Below are positions 23,024 to 30,890 of a DNA stretch of 44,284 bases, piece by piece. Both the position numbers and the translations under genes were made by a program. A model generated the notes under the pieces. The model saw only the letters and a list, made by a program, of their open reading frames with translations. It was not told the origin of the DNA and did not search any database. Origin of the DNA: an uncultured Erysipelotrichaceae bacterium (GTDB lineage: Bacteria; Bacillota_I; Bacilli_A; Erysipelotrichales; Erysipelotrichaceae); contig CADCOR010000170.1 of the NCBI GenBank assembly GCA_902803055.1, positions 1 through 44,284 on the forward strand. Direction: 5' to 3'. Positions within the stretch are counted from its first letter, which is position 1, and the number at the start of each line of letters is the position of its first letter.

Positions 23024-24212
23024 CTTCTTCTCTCCTTTTTTCACGATATGATACTTTTACGATCTCGTCGTTATTAATACAGTCATTGATCAGGCTCTGA
23101 TAGTCAAACAGTGTTTCATAATACAGACACTTATCTTCTTTCGGTTTGATCACCGGATTCTTCGGATCAAAGATCGTGCAGCAGTCCTCAAAAGGCAGGA
23201 TACTGGTTTCATAGGTATCGATCTTTTTCGCCGCATCAATGATCTCCAGCTTATCCATCATACATAAAGGTCTTAAGATCAGCGTATCAGCGACCTTGGC
23301 GATGACACTGATCGACTCCGGAGTCTGTGAAGCTACCTGGCCGATCGATTCACCATTGGTGATCACTTTTATCTTTCTGCGCTTGCAGATCTCATCTGCG
23401 ATCCGATACATCATCCGGCGCATGATCGTGATGCAGTAAGATTCATCGACATGTTTGTAGATCGCCAGCTGCAGATCAGTAAACGGAATGATGTGCACAT
23501 TTATTTCTTCCTGACAGACCGATAGTTTTTCAGCTAAAGTCAGAACTTTGTTCAAGGCCTGTTTAGAGGTATATGGCGGCGAAGCAAAGTGGATACATTC
23601 GATCTTCAGTCCCCTTTTCATCGTCATATAGGCAGCGACTGGCGAATCGATGCCGCCTGACATCATAACTAAAGCCGTTCCGTTGACACCTGTCGGATAA
23701 CCGCCGATGCCTTTGACTTTTTCATCCATGACATAGATATAATCCTTATCGACAAAGATATAGATCATCAGATCCGGATTATGAACATCAACGCTCAAAG
23801 AAGTGTTGTGCAAAATATTGCCGGCCAGCGCTCTATTGATATCATCCGAACGCATCGGGAATGATTTATCATGACGCTTAGTCACGATCTTGAAAGTTCT
23901 GACGTTATGAGTTTCAGACAGCTGCAAAGTAACTTTCTTGACTGCTTCGATATCTTTTTCGACTCTGATCGCTCCCGCAAAATAGGCATAGCCAAAAATA
24001 TCCTGAAGATCTTCTCTGATCTTGAGATAATCTTCACCGTTAAGTTTTATGAACAGCCCGTCATGCAGCGTATTGAAAGTAAGCTGTTCATAATCGCTGA
24101 GACGTTTCTTTATGTTATGGGTCAGTTGTCTGGTGAATTCTTTGCGGTTTTTGCCTTTGGTCGAAAGTTCACCATATCTGACAATTATGTGATCATATAA
24201 TAATTCAGGCAT
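23007..24212 (-). CDS. thiI: tRNA 4-thiouridine synthase ThiI (no rhodanese domain)
   Basis: A 401-aa enzyme that adenylates U8 of tRNA and inserts sulfur. It has an N-terminal ferredoxin-like/THUMP region (about 1-165) and a PP-loop ATP pyrophosphatase domain with MMSGGIDSPVAAYM. The conserved FEDCCTIFDP segment contains the cysteine that receives or resolves persulfide. The C-terminal rhodanese domain of E. coli ThiI is missing, as in Bacillus, where a dedicated cysteine desulfurase delivers the sulfur directly. That partner is the overlapping upstream gene. AAGGAG lies ~12 nt before the ATG. Thiazole synthesis is not expected from this form. Confidence 0.95.
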   Translation of the reverse strand: MPELLYDHIIVRYGELSTKGKNRKEFTRQLTHNIKKRLSDYEQLTFNTLHDGLFIKLNGEDYLKIREDLQDIFGYAYFAGAIRVEKDIEAVKKVTLQLSETHNVRTFKIVTKRHDKSFPMRSDDINRALAGNILHNTSLSVDVHNPDLMIYIFVDKDYIYVMDEKVKGIGGYPTGVNGTALVMMSGGIDSPVAAYMTMKRGLKIECIHFASPPYTSKQALNKVLTLAEKLSVCQEEINVHIIPFTDLQLAIYKHVDESYCITIMRRMMYRIADEICKRRKIKVITNGESIGQVASQTPESISVIAKVADTLILRPLCMMDKLEIIDAAKKIDTYETSILPFEDCCTIFDPKNPVIKPKEDKCLYYETLFDYQSLINDCINNDEIVKVSYREKRREEDESVF

Positions 24213-25308
24213 ATTTATCCAGGATCTCCTTTAATGTTTCGTTAAAATAAGCGATCTCTGCAGGTGTGTTGCTGTAATCAAATGATACTCTGATCGCATG
24301 ATCCTCATCGATCCCCATGCTTCTTAAAGTGCGATTCACTTCATTCTTTTTTGATCCACAGGTTGATTTCGATGAGATCATTATGCCTTTTTCATTCAAA
24401 GCATTAAGCAAGACCTCAGAAGTTAATGGCGTAGAGATGTTGATCAGAGTCGGCAAGCCCTTATCATAATTGACCGTTACTCTTGGATCCAGACCTTTTA
24501 TCAGATGTTCATGCAGTGACATTATCTGATCATGGTATTTTTCTTTATTTGCCAAAGCGATCCTCAAGGTCTTGGCCAGGATGATATTGCATAAGGCGTT
24601 GGATGTACCGCCGCGCATTGAATATTCCTGCTGGCCGCCCGATATCAGCGGCAAAAGTTCAATATGAGCTTTCTTGTATAAAGCACCGCTGCCTTTAAGT
24701 CCGTGGATTTTATGAGCTGAGAAACTCGCCATATCAGCATTATTCAGATCAGCATCGATCTTGCCCAGACCCTGTGTTATATCGGTGTGGAAATAGACAC
24801 CGGGATGTTTCTTAACGGTTTTGCCGATCTCGCTGATATCATTGACAGCACCGATCTCGTTGTTGACCTGCATGATCGATACCAGCAGACTGTCTGGCCT
24901 GAGTGCTTTTTCAACTGCCTGCGGGGTTATCTGACCATTTTCATCAGGCGGCAGATATGTCACTTCATAACCGAAGTCATTTTCAAGCTGTTTAAAGGAA
25001 TTGTAGACTGAAGAATGTTCATAGATCGAAGTGATCAGATGCTTCTTCTCAGGGTGCTTTAAGGCAAGTCCCTTGATAGCCAGCGAATTGGCTTCCGAAG
25101 CACCGGAAGTGAAAATGATCTCATTCTTCCTGATCCCAAGATAATTCTCGATCAGCTCTCTGGCCTTTTCCTGCATATCATAAATAGCGACGCCATCGTC
25201 ATATAAGGCATCGCTATTGCAATAATATTCATCCAACAGTTTTTTATAGGTGTCTTTTACTTCCGGATCTACACTGGTAGTCGACACGGCATCAAGATAG
25301 ACTTTCAC
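24205..25308 (-). CDS. Cysteine desulfurase, NifZ-like partner of ThiI
   Basis: A 367-aa PLP enzyme converting cysteine to alanine and enzyme-bound persulfide. It has TSGASEANSLAIKG, the PLP lysine in FSAHKIHGLKG, and the active-site cysteine loop SKSTCGSKKNE. The start is GTG, overlapping the TAG of ezrA by one base (TAGTG), with GGAG 8 nt upstream. Its 3' end overlaps thiI by 8 bp. The order ezrA - desulfurase - thiI is the same as ezrA-nifZ-thiI in Bacillus subtilis, so dedication to tRNA thiolation is a strong inference. Confidence 0.93.
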   Translation of the reverse strand: MKVYLDAVSTTSVDPEVKDTYKKLLDEYYCNSDALYDDGVAIYDMQEKARELIENYLGIRKNEIIFTSGASEANSLAIKGLALKHPEKKHLITSIYEHSSVYNSFKQLENDFGYEVTYLPPDENGQITPQAVEKALRPDSLLVSIMQVNNEIGAVNDISEIGKTVKKHPGVYFHTDITQGLGKIDADLNNADMASFSAHKIHGLKGSGALYKKAHIELLPLISGGQQEYSMRGGTSNALCNIILAKTLRIALANKEKYHDQIMSLHEHLIKGLDPRVTVNYDKGLPTLINISTPLTSEVLLNALNEKGIMISSKSTCGSKKNEVNRTLRSMGIDEDHAIRVSFDYSNTPAEIAYFNETLKEILDKYA

Positions 25309-27011
25309 TAGGCATTCTCCAGAATCTTTTCATCCGCGTTATCCGGGAACAGTGTTTCCATGCAGGTAATGGCTGTCTTTAATGCCTTGGTGTATTCGCC
25401 ATTGAGATACTGGAATTCGGCCTTGGAAAGCTCACGATCGATTTCCGGGAAAGTTGAACGGTACTTGTTGCCGAAGACAATAGCGTTTTCAACCATGACA
25501 CACATACCGACGACATTGTTGATGTTGTTATAGAACTTGTAGATGAAGTCGATCGCTTCATCAAGAAGTACATTTAATTCCGGGATGTTAAGCGGAACCT
25601 GTCTGAGCAGTTCTCTGATCCTTTCAATGTATGTTCTTGATTTGAGCAGATCTTTTTTATAGGATTCATCGATCGTCGGCAAGGAGTATTCAGCCAGCTT
25701 GCTTTCGACTTCTGCAACGACCAGCTGCAGTTTGGTGAGCTGTGACTGAGCTCTGCTTTCGCCATCCGTAGATTTATCAATCTGTGACTTGTATGCGTAC
25801 AGCGATTTCATATCAGACTCAACATTGCTGTCGAGTTCTTCCGCCATCAGCAGGATCTCAGAAGCCGGTTTCAGGCAGCTGCCAAGATCGGCATTGATAT
25901 TCTGATACTGAGCTTTGTATTTGTCGATATTATCTCTTTTCTGACGGAGCTCTTCCTTGAGATCCAGCAGTCCGAAACGTTTCGAATCCTTATCATAGGC
26001 GATACGGACATAATTCTCGACCTTTTCCATGTCCTGAATATGTTCATAAGCCTTGTCATTAGTCTCTCTGGCCTGTTTGAAGGAACGATTTTCTGCTTCC
26101 AGCTGTTCATCCAGATCGTTGAGTGTATCTTTGGCATTGGTGACATTGACCTTAATGCCATCAGTCTCGGCAGCCATCAGTTTCTTGATGTCATTGTTGA
26201 GTGTTCTTTCAATATTGTCGATCTTTTCATCGATCTGTAAATGAGCAGTATAGACTCCTCTTTGTTTGGTCAAAGCCAGTTCCCGTTTGGTCTCATCCAG
26301 CATCAGCGGCAGTACGCCCTTGGTATCTTTAATAAGCTTTGGTACGGCATTCGCATTTCGCTTGATGTCATCAAGCAGTTCTTCGATTCTTTCCAGATCG
26401 TTCTGAGCTGAACCGTAATCGTTTGTATACATATACTCTTCCGAAGAAGAGAAAAGTCTTTCGCACTCTTCAAGTTTTTCTACAAAACCGTCATAAGATA
26501 TCGAAAGGATCTGGGAATTCTTATTGATCGTCGTCTTGACGACGCGGTATTTTTCTTTAAGTTTGGAAGAGTATTCGCGCTGTTCACTTTCCTTCTTGGA
26601 GAATTCTTCAAGGAAAGAGTCGATCTCTCTTACTTCCGCTTCACACTTCTTCAGTTCTTCATCGACATGCCCGAGTGCCTCAACAGCTTCATCGTATTTC
26701 ATCAGGTTCAGGTTGTCATCAACTTCATTGAGCATATCCTGAATGTCATTGATGTGCGCTTCAGTCACTTCATAGCGGCCGTGATATTCAGCAACCGCTG
26801 CAGCGGTCTCCTCGTTGCGCTTGGCCATGACCTGAGCCTTGTTTAGCTTGAATGCCAAAGGCACCGTTTTAATGTCGGTAAAACGGACATAGAGCTCATC
26901 CAGTGTTTTCTTGAGTTTATTCCTACGCGAGCGGCGCACATAAAGCAGTACTATAATAACTATGACAAGTACGACGACCGCCGCGATAATAGCTATCTGT
27001 GTATAGTTCAT
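25308..27011 (-). CDS. ezrA: Septation ring regulator EzrA
   Basis: A 567-aa bitopic protein that restrains FtsZ ring assembly. Residues ~5-25 are a single transmembrane helix (IAIIAAVVVLVIVIIVLLYV) followed by RRSRRNK and then spectrin-like coiled-coil repeats for the rest of the length. Size and topology are those of EzrA. The ATG lies 8 nt from TAGAAT (27020-27025) and has no Shine-Dalgarno, so a leaderless or nearly leaderless start is likely. It is first in the ezrA-desulfurase-thiI-pepP operon and divergent from rpsD. Confidence 0.95.
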   Translation of the reverse strand: MNYTQIAIIAAVVVLVIVIIVLLYVRRSRRNKLKKTLDELYVRFTDIKTVPLAFKLNKAQVMAKRNEETAAAVAEYHGRYEVTEAHINDIQDMLNEVDDNLNLMKYDEAVEALGHVDEELKKCEAEVREIDSFLEEFSKKESEQREYSSKLKEKYRVVKTTINKNSQILSISYDGFVEKLEECERLFSSSEEYMYTNDYGSAQNDLERIEELLDDIKRNANAVPKLIKDTKGVLPLMLDETKRELALTKQRGVYTAHLQIDEKIDNIERTLNNDIKKLMAAETDGIKVNVTNAKDTLNDLDEQLEAENRSFKQARETNDKAYEHIQDMEKVENYVRIAYDKDSKRFGLLDLKEELRQKRDNIDKYKAQYQNINADLGSCLKPASEILLMAEELDSNVESDMKSLYAYKSQIDKSTDGESRAQSQLTKLQLVVAEVESKLAEYSLPTIDESYKKDLLKSRTYIERIRELLRQVPLNIPELNVLLDEAIDFIYKFYNNINNVVGMCVMVENAIVFGNKYRSTFPEIDRELSKAEFQYLNGEYTKALKTAITCMETLFPDNADEKILENA

Positions 27012-27048
27012 ACACGATAATTCTACAATTTATAAGGCCTTTTTTCAA

Positions 27049-27077
27049 TTGACTTTAGACATCCTATCTGCGATAAT
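27049..27077 (+). promoter_or_regulatory. Promoter of rpsD
   Basis: TTGACT (27049-27054), 17-bp spacer, GATAAT (27072-27077). Start predicted near 27084, which gives a ~149-nt structured leader. Confidence 0.8.
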
Positions 27078-27083
27078 AATTGA

Positions 27084-27232
27084 GCACATAAATTTAATAG
27101 CAGCATGTAAAGTCATCACTTTATGCGTTATTACCGTCAAGGAGACCAGTAGCTGAGCGCTATCAGCGAAAATCCAATAATAACACCCGTGATGATGATT
27201 TACACCTGTACTTACTTAAGGAGGAAAAACTT
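27084..27232 (+). ncRNA. Structured rpsD leader, candidate S4 autoregulatory element
   Basis: Three nested pairings can be read directly. Outer stem: GTAAA and TCATCAC (27107-27119) with GTGATGA and TTTAC (27189-27203), joined by a small internal loop. Middle stem: GTTATTA (27127-27133) with TAATAAC (27178-27184). Inner hairpin: GCTGA (27152-27156) with TCAGC (27163-27167). The AAGGAGG ribosome site lies just after the outer stem. In Bacillus subtilis S4 represses rpsD through its leader; a similar role here is inferred from position and structure. Confidence 0.7.
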
Positions 27233-27838
27233 ATGGCAAGAAACACAGGTCCTACTTGGAGAATCTCCAGACGTTTAAACTTCTCTGTTCTTGAAACAGG
27301 CGAAGAATTAACGAAGAGGCCCTACATCCCGGGCATGCACGGATCCGCTACCAGAAGGATCAAGCAGTCCAACTATGGCTTGCAGAAAGCCGAAAAGCAG
27401 AAGATGAGACACATGTACGGCTTAAGTGAAAAGCAGTTCTACAACACTTATGTCAAAGCGGTAAAGAAAAAAGGTGTTACCGGTACAAACCTGTTCGTCA
27501 TGCTGGAATCAAGACTGGACAACCTCGTATACCGTATGGGTTTTGCGAGCACCAGAAAACAGGCCAGACAGATCGTTTCTCACGGTCATGTACTGGTTGA
27601 TGGCAAGAAAGTGGATATCCCTTCATGCCAGATCAAACCGGGTTCTGTTATCCAATTAAAAGATAATTACAAGAACAATCCGTTTGTTGCTGAATCTCTT
27701 GATGCAACTGTCTCATTCAAAGATTTTGTTGAAGTTGACAAAGAAGCCCGTAAAGGCAAATACGTCAGACTGCCTGAAAGAAAAGAACTCAATCAGGAAA
27801 TCAACGAATTACTTGTTATCGAATACTACAACAGATAA
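27233..27838 (+). CDS. rpsD: 30S ribosomal protein S4
   Basis: A 201-aa primary 16S rRNA-binding protein that starts small-subunit assembly. It has the N-terminal S4 region (KQKMRHMYGLSEKQF) and the S4 RNA-binding fold LDNLVYRMGFASTRKQARQ with HGHVLVDGKKVDIPS. The zinc-binding cysteines near the N-terminus are absent (ARNTGPTWRISRRLN), so this is the Cys-minus paralogous type. A perfect AAGGAGG lies nine to ten bases before the ATG, and a long folded leader precedes it. It is monocistronic, ended by a terminator whose T tract runs into the next promoter. Confidence 0.98.
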   Translation: MARNTGPTWRISRRLNFSVLETGEELTKRPYIPGMHGSATRRIKQSNYGLQKAEKQKMRHMYGLSEKQFYNTYVKAVKKKGVTGTNLFVMLESRLDNLVYRMGFASTRKQARQIVSHGHVLVDGKKVDIPSCQIKPGSVIQLKDNYKNNPFVAESLDATVSFKDFVEVDKEARKGKYVRLPERKELNQEINELLVIEYYNR

Positions 27839-27846
27839 TGAGTTGC

Positions 27847-27872
27847 AAAGTGCCCAATCCGGGCACTTTTTT
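27847..27872 (+). terminator. Terminator of rpsD
   Basis: AAAGTGCCC (27847-27855) pairs perfectly with GGGCACTTT (27861-27869) around AATCC; six T follow (27867-27872). The T tract is directly followed by ATATAAT, the -10 of the next gene. Confidence 0.92.
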
Positions 27873-27873
27873 A

Positions 27874-27879
27874 TATAAT
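27874..27879 (+). promoter_or_regulatory. -10 of the HisJ-type gene
   Basis: TATAAT, then GAAGAT (6 nt), then ATG 27886. The -35 region would coincide with the rpsD terminator hairpin and has no consensus box. Confidence 0.65.
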
Positions 27880-27885
27880 GAAGAT

Positions 27886-28722
27886 ATGCTGGCTGATTAT
27901 CATGTACATAGTGCATTCTCTGATGATTCAGAGTACGATATGGAAGAAGTCGTCATTGACGCCATTGACAAAGGCATCGATGAACTGTGTTTTACTGACC
28001 ATGTCGATTATGGGATCAAGCTGGATCATGGTGAACCAGGAACGACCGCGAGAAAGAATCCCGATGGCACACCGTTAAGGAATGTCGATTATCCGTCCTA
28101 TTTCGCCAGGATCGCTTATCTTCAGGATAAATACAAAGATCAGATCACGATCAGAAAAGGTCTGGAGTTTGGCCTGCAGATGTGCCAGCTGTCGCGTTAT
28201 CAGAAACTGTATGACAGCTACCCCATGGATTTTGTGATCAACTCCAATCATCAGGTCAATGATATCGAGATCTTCCTGCCGGAGTTTTTTACGGGCAAAA
28301 GCCAGAAAGAATACAACCGTGTCTATTATCAGGAGATACTTGATGTCGTTAAGGTCTATAAAGACTACAGTGTATTAGGACATCTTGATGCTTTCAATCG
28401 CTATGATCCCAAAGGCAACTGTCCTTTGGAAGATTTTGTCGATATCGTCTATGAAATATTCAAGATCGTCATCGCCGATGGCAAGGGCATTGAACTGAAT
28501 ACCTCCAATGTCCGCTATGGTGTCAAGGATCTCACCCCTTCTAGAGACATCTTACGCATCTATCATGAATTAGGCGGTCAGATCATCACGATCGGCTCTG
28601 ATTCCCATGCCAGAGAACATCTCGGTTTCAATATCGAAGCAGGCAAAGAAGAATTAAAAAAGATCGGTTTCAGGCAATTCTGTACTTTTGAGAATATGCA
28701 GCCGATCTTTCACGAATTATAG
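27886..28722 (+). CDS. hisJ: PHP-family histidinol-phosphatase-like phosphoesterase
   Basis: A 278-aa PHP-domain metallophosphatase. The metal-binding motifs are DYHVHSAFSDD (5-15), FTDHVDYG and SDSHAREHLG near the C-terminus. This is the HisJ/HisK type that dephosphorylates histidinol phosphate, although no other histidine gene is in the window and related PHP enzymes act on other phosphates. I set the start at ATG 27886, because TATAAT ends 6 nt before it; the frame open from 27838 covers the rpsD terminator. Leaderless mRNA predicted. A hisJ gene also lies between ezrA and rpsD in Bacillus subtilis, which supports the call. Convergent with gmk with a 2-bp gap. Confidence 0.8.
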   Translation: MLADYHVHSAFSDDSEYDMEEVVIDAIDKGIDELCFTDHVDYGIKLDHGEPGTTARKNPDGTPLRNVDYPSYFARIAYLQDKYKDQITIRKGLEFGLQMCQLSRYQKLYDSYPMDFVINSNHQVNDIEIFLPEFFTGKSQKEYNRVYYQEILDVVKVYKDYSVLGHLDAFNRYDPKGNCPLEDFVDIVYEIFKIVIADGKGIELNTSNVRYGVKDLTPSRDILRIYHELGGQIITIGSDSHAREHLGFNIEAGKEELKKIGFRQFCTFENMQPIFHEL

Positions 28723-28724
28723 TT

Positions 28725-29300
28725 TTATTTTTTCATTTCGGTCAGGATTATTTCCCGCACTTCAGCGATAGCTTTATCAAGATCATCATTGCAGACGATA
28801 TGTTCATAGATATCAGATTCCTGTAGTTCCTTCAGCTCCTGTCTGGCTTTGGAAACTCTTTTCATGATCGTCTGGTCATCTTCTGACTGTCTTTCCCGCA
28901 GCCTTCTTTCAAGCTCTTCGATTGAAGGCGGAACGATGTAGATGCTCAAGGAATCAGGACATTTCTCCATGATCTGTCGGGCACCCTTGATCTCGATCTC
29001 GAGGACGACGTTCTTGCCGAGCTGTCTTTGCTCATCGACATAGGCTTTAGGTGTGCCATAGTCGTTGTCGACAAAGCGGGCATGTTCAAGCAGTTCGCCA
29101 TTTTTCACCGCTTCAAGGAAACGTTTCTTGCTTACGAAAAAATAATTGACACCATCAACTTCCCCAGGTCGAGGATCTCTGGTCGTCATCGATACAGAAT
29201 AGGCCAGATTAAGATCTTCCATCTTCATGAGCTCAGCCAAAATAGTGCCTTTGCCCACGCCGCTTAAACCGCTGAATACAATTAATAATCCTTTTTTCAT
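28725..29300 (-). CDS. gmk: Guanylate kinase
   Basis: A 191-aa P-loop kinase converting GMP to GDP. It has FSGLSGVGKGT (Walker A, 9-19), SMTTRDPRPGEVDGVNYFFV (GMP-binding arginines and tyrosine) and the IKGARQI and ERRLRERQSED lid segment. Full family length. TAAAAT (29307-29312) ends 6 nt before the ATG and there is no Shine-Dalgarno, predicting a leaderless mRNA, which is unusual for an essential nucleotide enzyme. The usual neighbours rpoZ, priA and coaBC are absent. Divergent from rlmA. Confidence 0.97.
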   Translation of the reverse strand: MKKGLLIVFSGLSGVGKGTILAELMKMEDLNLAYSVSMTTRDPRPGEVDGVNYFFVSKKRFLEAVKNGELLEHARFVDNDYGTPKAYVDEQRQLGKNVVLEIEIKGARQIMEKCPDSLSIYIVPPSIEELERRLRERQSEDDQTIMKRVSKARQELKELQESDIYEHIVCNDDLDKAIAEVREIILTEMKK

Positions 29301-29306
29301 AGTTTA

Positions 29307-29321
29307 ATTTTACACTATAAT
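29307..29321. promoter_or_regulatory. Divergent promoters of gmk and rlmA
   Basis: Minus strand: TAAAAT (29307-29312), 6 nt, ATG 29300. Plus strand: TATAAT (29316-29321), 13 nt to ATG 29335, so rlmA would have a 6- to 7-nt leader without Shine-Dalgarno. The minus strand also reads TATAGT (29314-29319), overlapping the plus hexamer. Confidence 0.55.
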
Positions 29322-29334
29322 TATCAGTAGTGAT

Positions 29335-30105
29335 ATGAATATTTTGTGTCCTGTCTGCAAAAATATCCTGCATAAATCGGATAAGTTCTATTCCTGTGAA
29401 AATCGTCACAGTTTTGATATTGCCAAAGAAGGATATCTCAATCTAAATCTGAAGAATTCGCAGAAAAGCGGTGACAATGCGGAAATGATCAAAGCCCGCA
29501 AAGCCTTTCTGGAAAAAGACTATTATTCTTTCTTAAGGGAAGAAGTAGATAAATACATAAAAACGGATGATGAACTCTTAGACCTGGCCTGCGGCGAAGG
29601 CTATTACACTTCCTATTTCAAAGCCAGAAACAAGATCGGCATCGATCTTTCCAAAACAGGTCTGAAGATCGCCTCCAAAGCCGATAAGACGACGACCTAT
29701 CTGCTCTGTTCGATCTTTCACACACCTTTGCAGGACAGTAGTGCTGATGTCATTCTGACGATCTTTGCACCAGTTGCCAAAGAAGAGATCATCAGGATTC
29801 TTAAAGATGATGGCATCTTCATTCTGGTCAGACCGGATAGAGATCATCTTTTTGAACTGAAGGAAAAGATCTATGAGCACCCCTATTACAATGAAGTGGA
29901 AAAGTTTTCTTTTTCTGGTTTAAATACTTATAAGCAGATTCCGATCAGAAAGACAATGACAGTCAGAAAAGAAGATCTGAATAATCTGTTCATGATGACG
30001 CCATATTACAACACAACTTCAAACGCTGATAAAGAAAAACTGAAAGACCTTGATGATCTTCCAGTTACCTTCTCTTTTCTCATCGATATCTATCAGAAAA
30101 GCTGA
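29335..30105 (+). CDS. rlmA: 23S rRNA (guanine-N1)-methyltransferase, RlmA/TlrB-like
   Basis: A 256-aa methyltransferase. The N-terminal zinc site CPVCKN...YSCENRH has three cysteines and a histidine, followed by the conserved SFDIAKEGYLNL segment that marks the RlmA family. The SAM domain has LLDLACGEGYYTS (motif I) and IGIDLSKTGLKIA. It methylates a guanine in hairpin 35 of 23S rRNA (G745 or G748 type); which one is not decidable from sequence. It converges on the SDR gene: both stop codons lie in the same terminator hairpin. Confidence 0.9.
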   Translation: MNILCPVCKNILHKSDKFYSCENRHSFDIAKEGYLNLNLKNSQKSGDNAEMIKARKAFLEKDYYSFLREEVDKYIKTDDELLDLACGEGYYTSYFKARNKIGIDLSKTGLKIASKADKTTTYLLCSIFHTPLQDSSADVILTIFAPVAKEEIIRILKDDGIFILVRPDRDHLFELKEKIYEHPYYNEVEKFSFSGLNTYKQIPIRKTMTVRKEDLNNLFMMTPYYNTTSNADKEKLKDLDDLPVTFSFLIDIYQKS

Positions 30106-30123
30106 GTTCAGCTTTTCTTTTTT
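30097..30123 (+). terminator. Terminator of rlmA spanning both convergent stops
   Basis: AAAAGCTG (30097-30104) pairs with CAGCTTTT (30109-30116) around AGTT, followed by C and six T (30118-30123). The rlmA stop (30103-30105) and the SDR stop on the other strand (30108-30110) both sit in this hairpin. Confidence 0.85.
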
Positions 30124-30890
30124 GTCCTTGACTGGATAAAGCCAACCATTCTGGCACATAACTCGATCGGCATATGTCTGGCGAGACCGATAAGCAGACT
30201 GTAGCCTCCCCCGTCGATCGCATAGGCTTTCCCGGTCTCAAACAGTTTATAGCCGGTCACGGCAGCCTGCGTAGTTGTTCTGAATACCTTCTCATTGAAA
30301 AGTGAAGCGGTATCTGTTTCTGCGACTTTCCAGAAATCCGAACCGGTCGGAGCCGGGCAGAGCACGGAAACCTTGATCTTGTATTTGCGCAGTTCTTCTC
30401 TTAAAGCCATCGAGAAAGACATCACGAAAGCCTTGGTAGCATAATAGACCGCCATATAAGGTCCCGGCAGAAAGGAAGCAACGGAGCCGACATTGATGAT
30501 GCTGCCATAGCCTCTTTCTTTCATATCCTTTACAAAATAATAGGTCAAAGAAACAAGGGCTTTATTGTTGATATCGATCATTCCCATCAGCTTATCCAGA
30601 TTGCTTTCAGTGAACTCGCTGTAATCTCCGTAACCGGCATTATTGATCAGAACTCCGACCTGATAATCCTTTTCCTTGCAGTAATCATAGACGGCTTTTG
30701 GATCCTTAGCCAGATCACAGGTGAAATAATCGACCTCGACATGATACTCTTCTTTGAACTCTTCAGCAATCTCCTTTAACAGTTCTTCTCTGCGGGCAAC
30801 CAGTAAAAGGTTGTAGCCGCGATAGGCAAACTGTCTGGCATATTCCTTGCCGATCCCGGAAGATGCTCCGGTAACCAATACTACATTCAT
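30108..30890 (-). CDS. Short-chain dehydrogenase/reductase
   Basis: A 260-aa classical SDR. It has the NAD(P) motif TGASSGIGKEYA (7-18), the acidic strand TCDLAKD, NNAGYGDYSEF, the catalytic Ser in NVGSVASFLPGP, and YYATKAF with the Tyr-Lys pair. ARREEL after strand 2 favours NADPH. The substrate is unknown. The start overlaps the whiA stop (ATGA), so it is translationally coupled to the rapZ-yvcK-whiA cluster. In Bacillus that position is held by crh, which is absent here. Confidence 0.9.
   Translation of the reverse strand: MNVVLVTGASSGIGKEYARQFAYRGYNLLLVARREELLKEIAEEFKEEYHVEVDYFTCDLAKDPKAVYDYCKEKDYQVGVLINNAGYGDYSEFTESNLDKLMGMIDINNKALVSLTYYFVKDMKERGYGSIINVGSVASFLPGPYMAVYYATKAFVMSFSMALREELRKYKIKVSVLCPAPTGSDFWKVAETDTASLFNEKVFRTTTQAAVTGYKLFETGKAYAIDGGGYSLLIGLARHMPIELCARMVGFIQSRTKKKS

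Noticed and set aside
27032-27046. AAGGCCTT followed by TTTT between ezrA and rpsD as a terminator
   Set aside because: An 8-bp perfect palindrome cannot form a hairpin with a usable loop, and no gene ends upstream in that direction.
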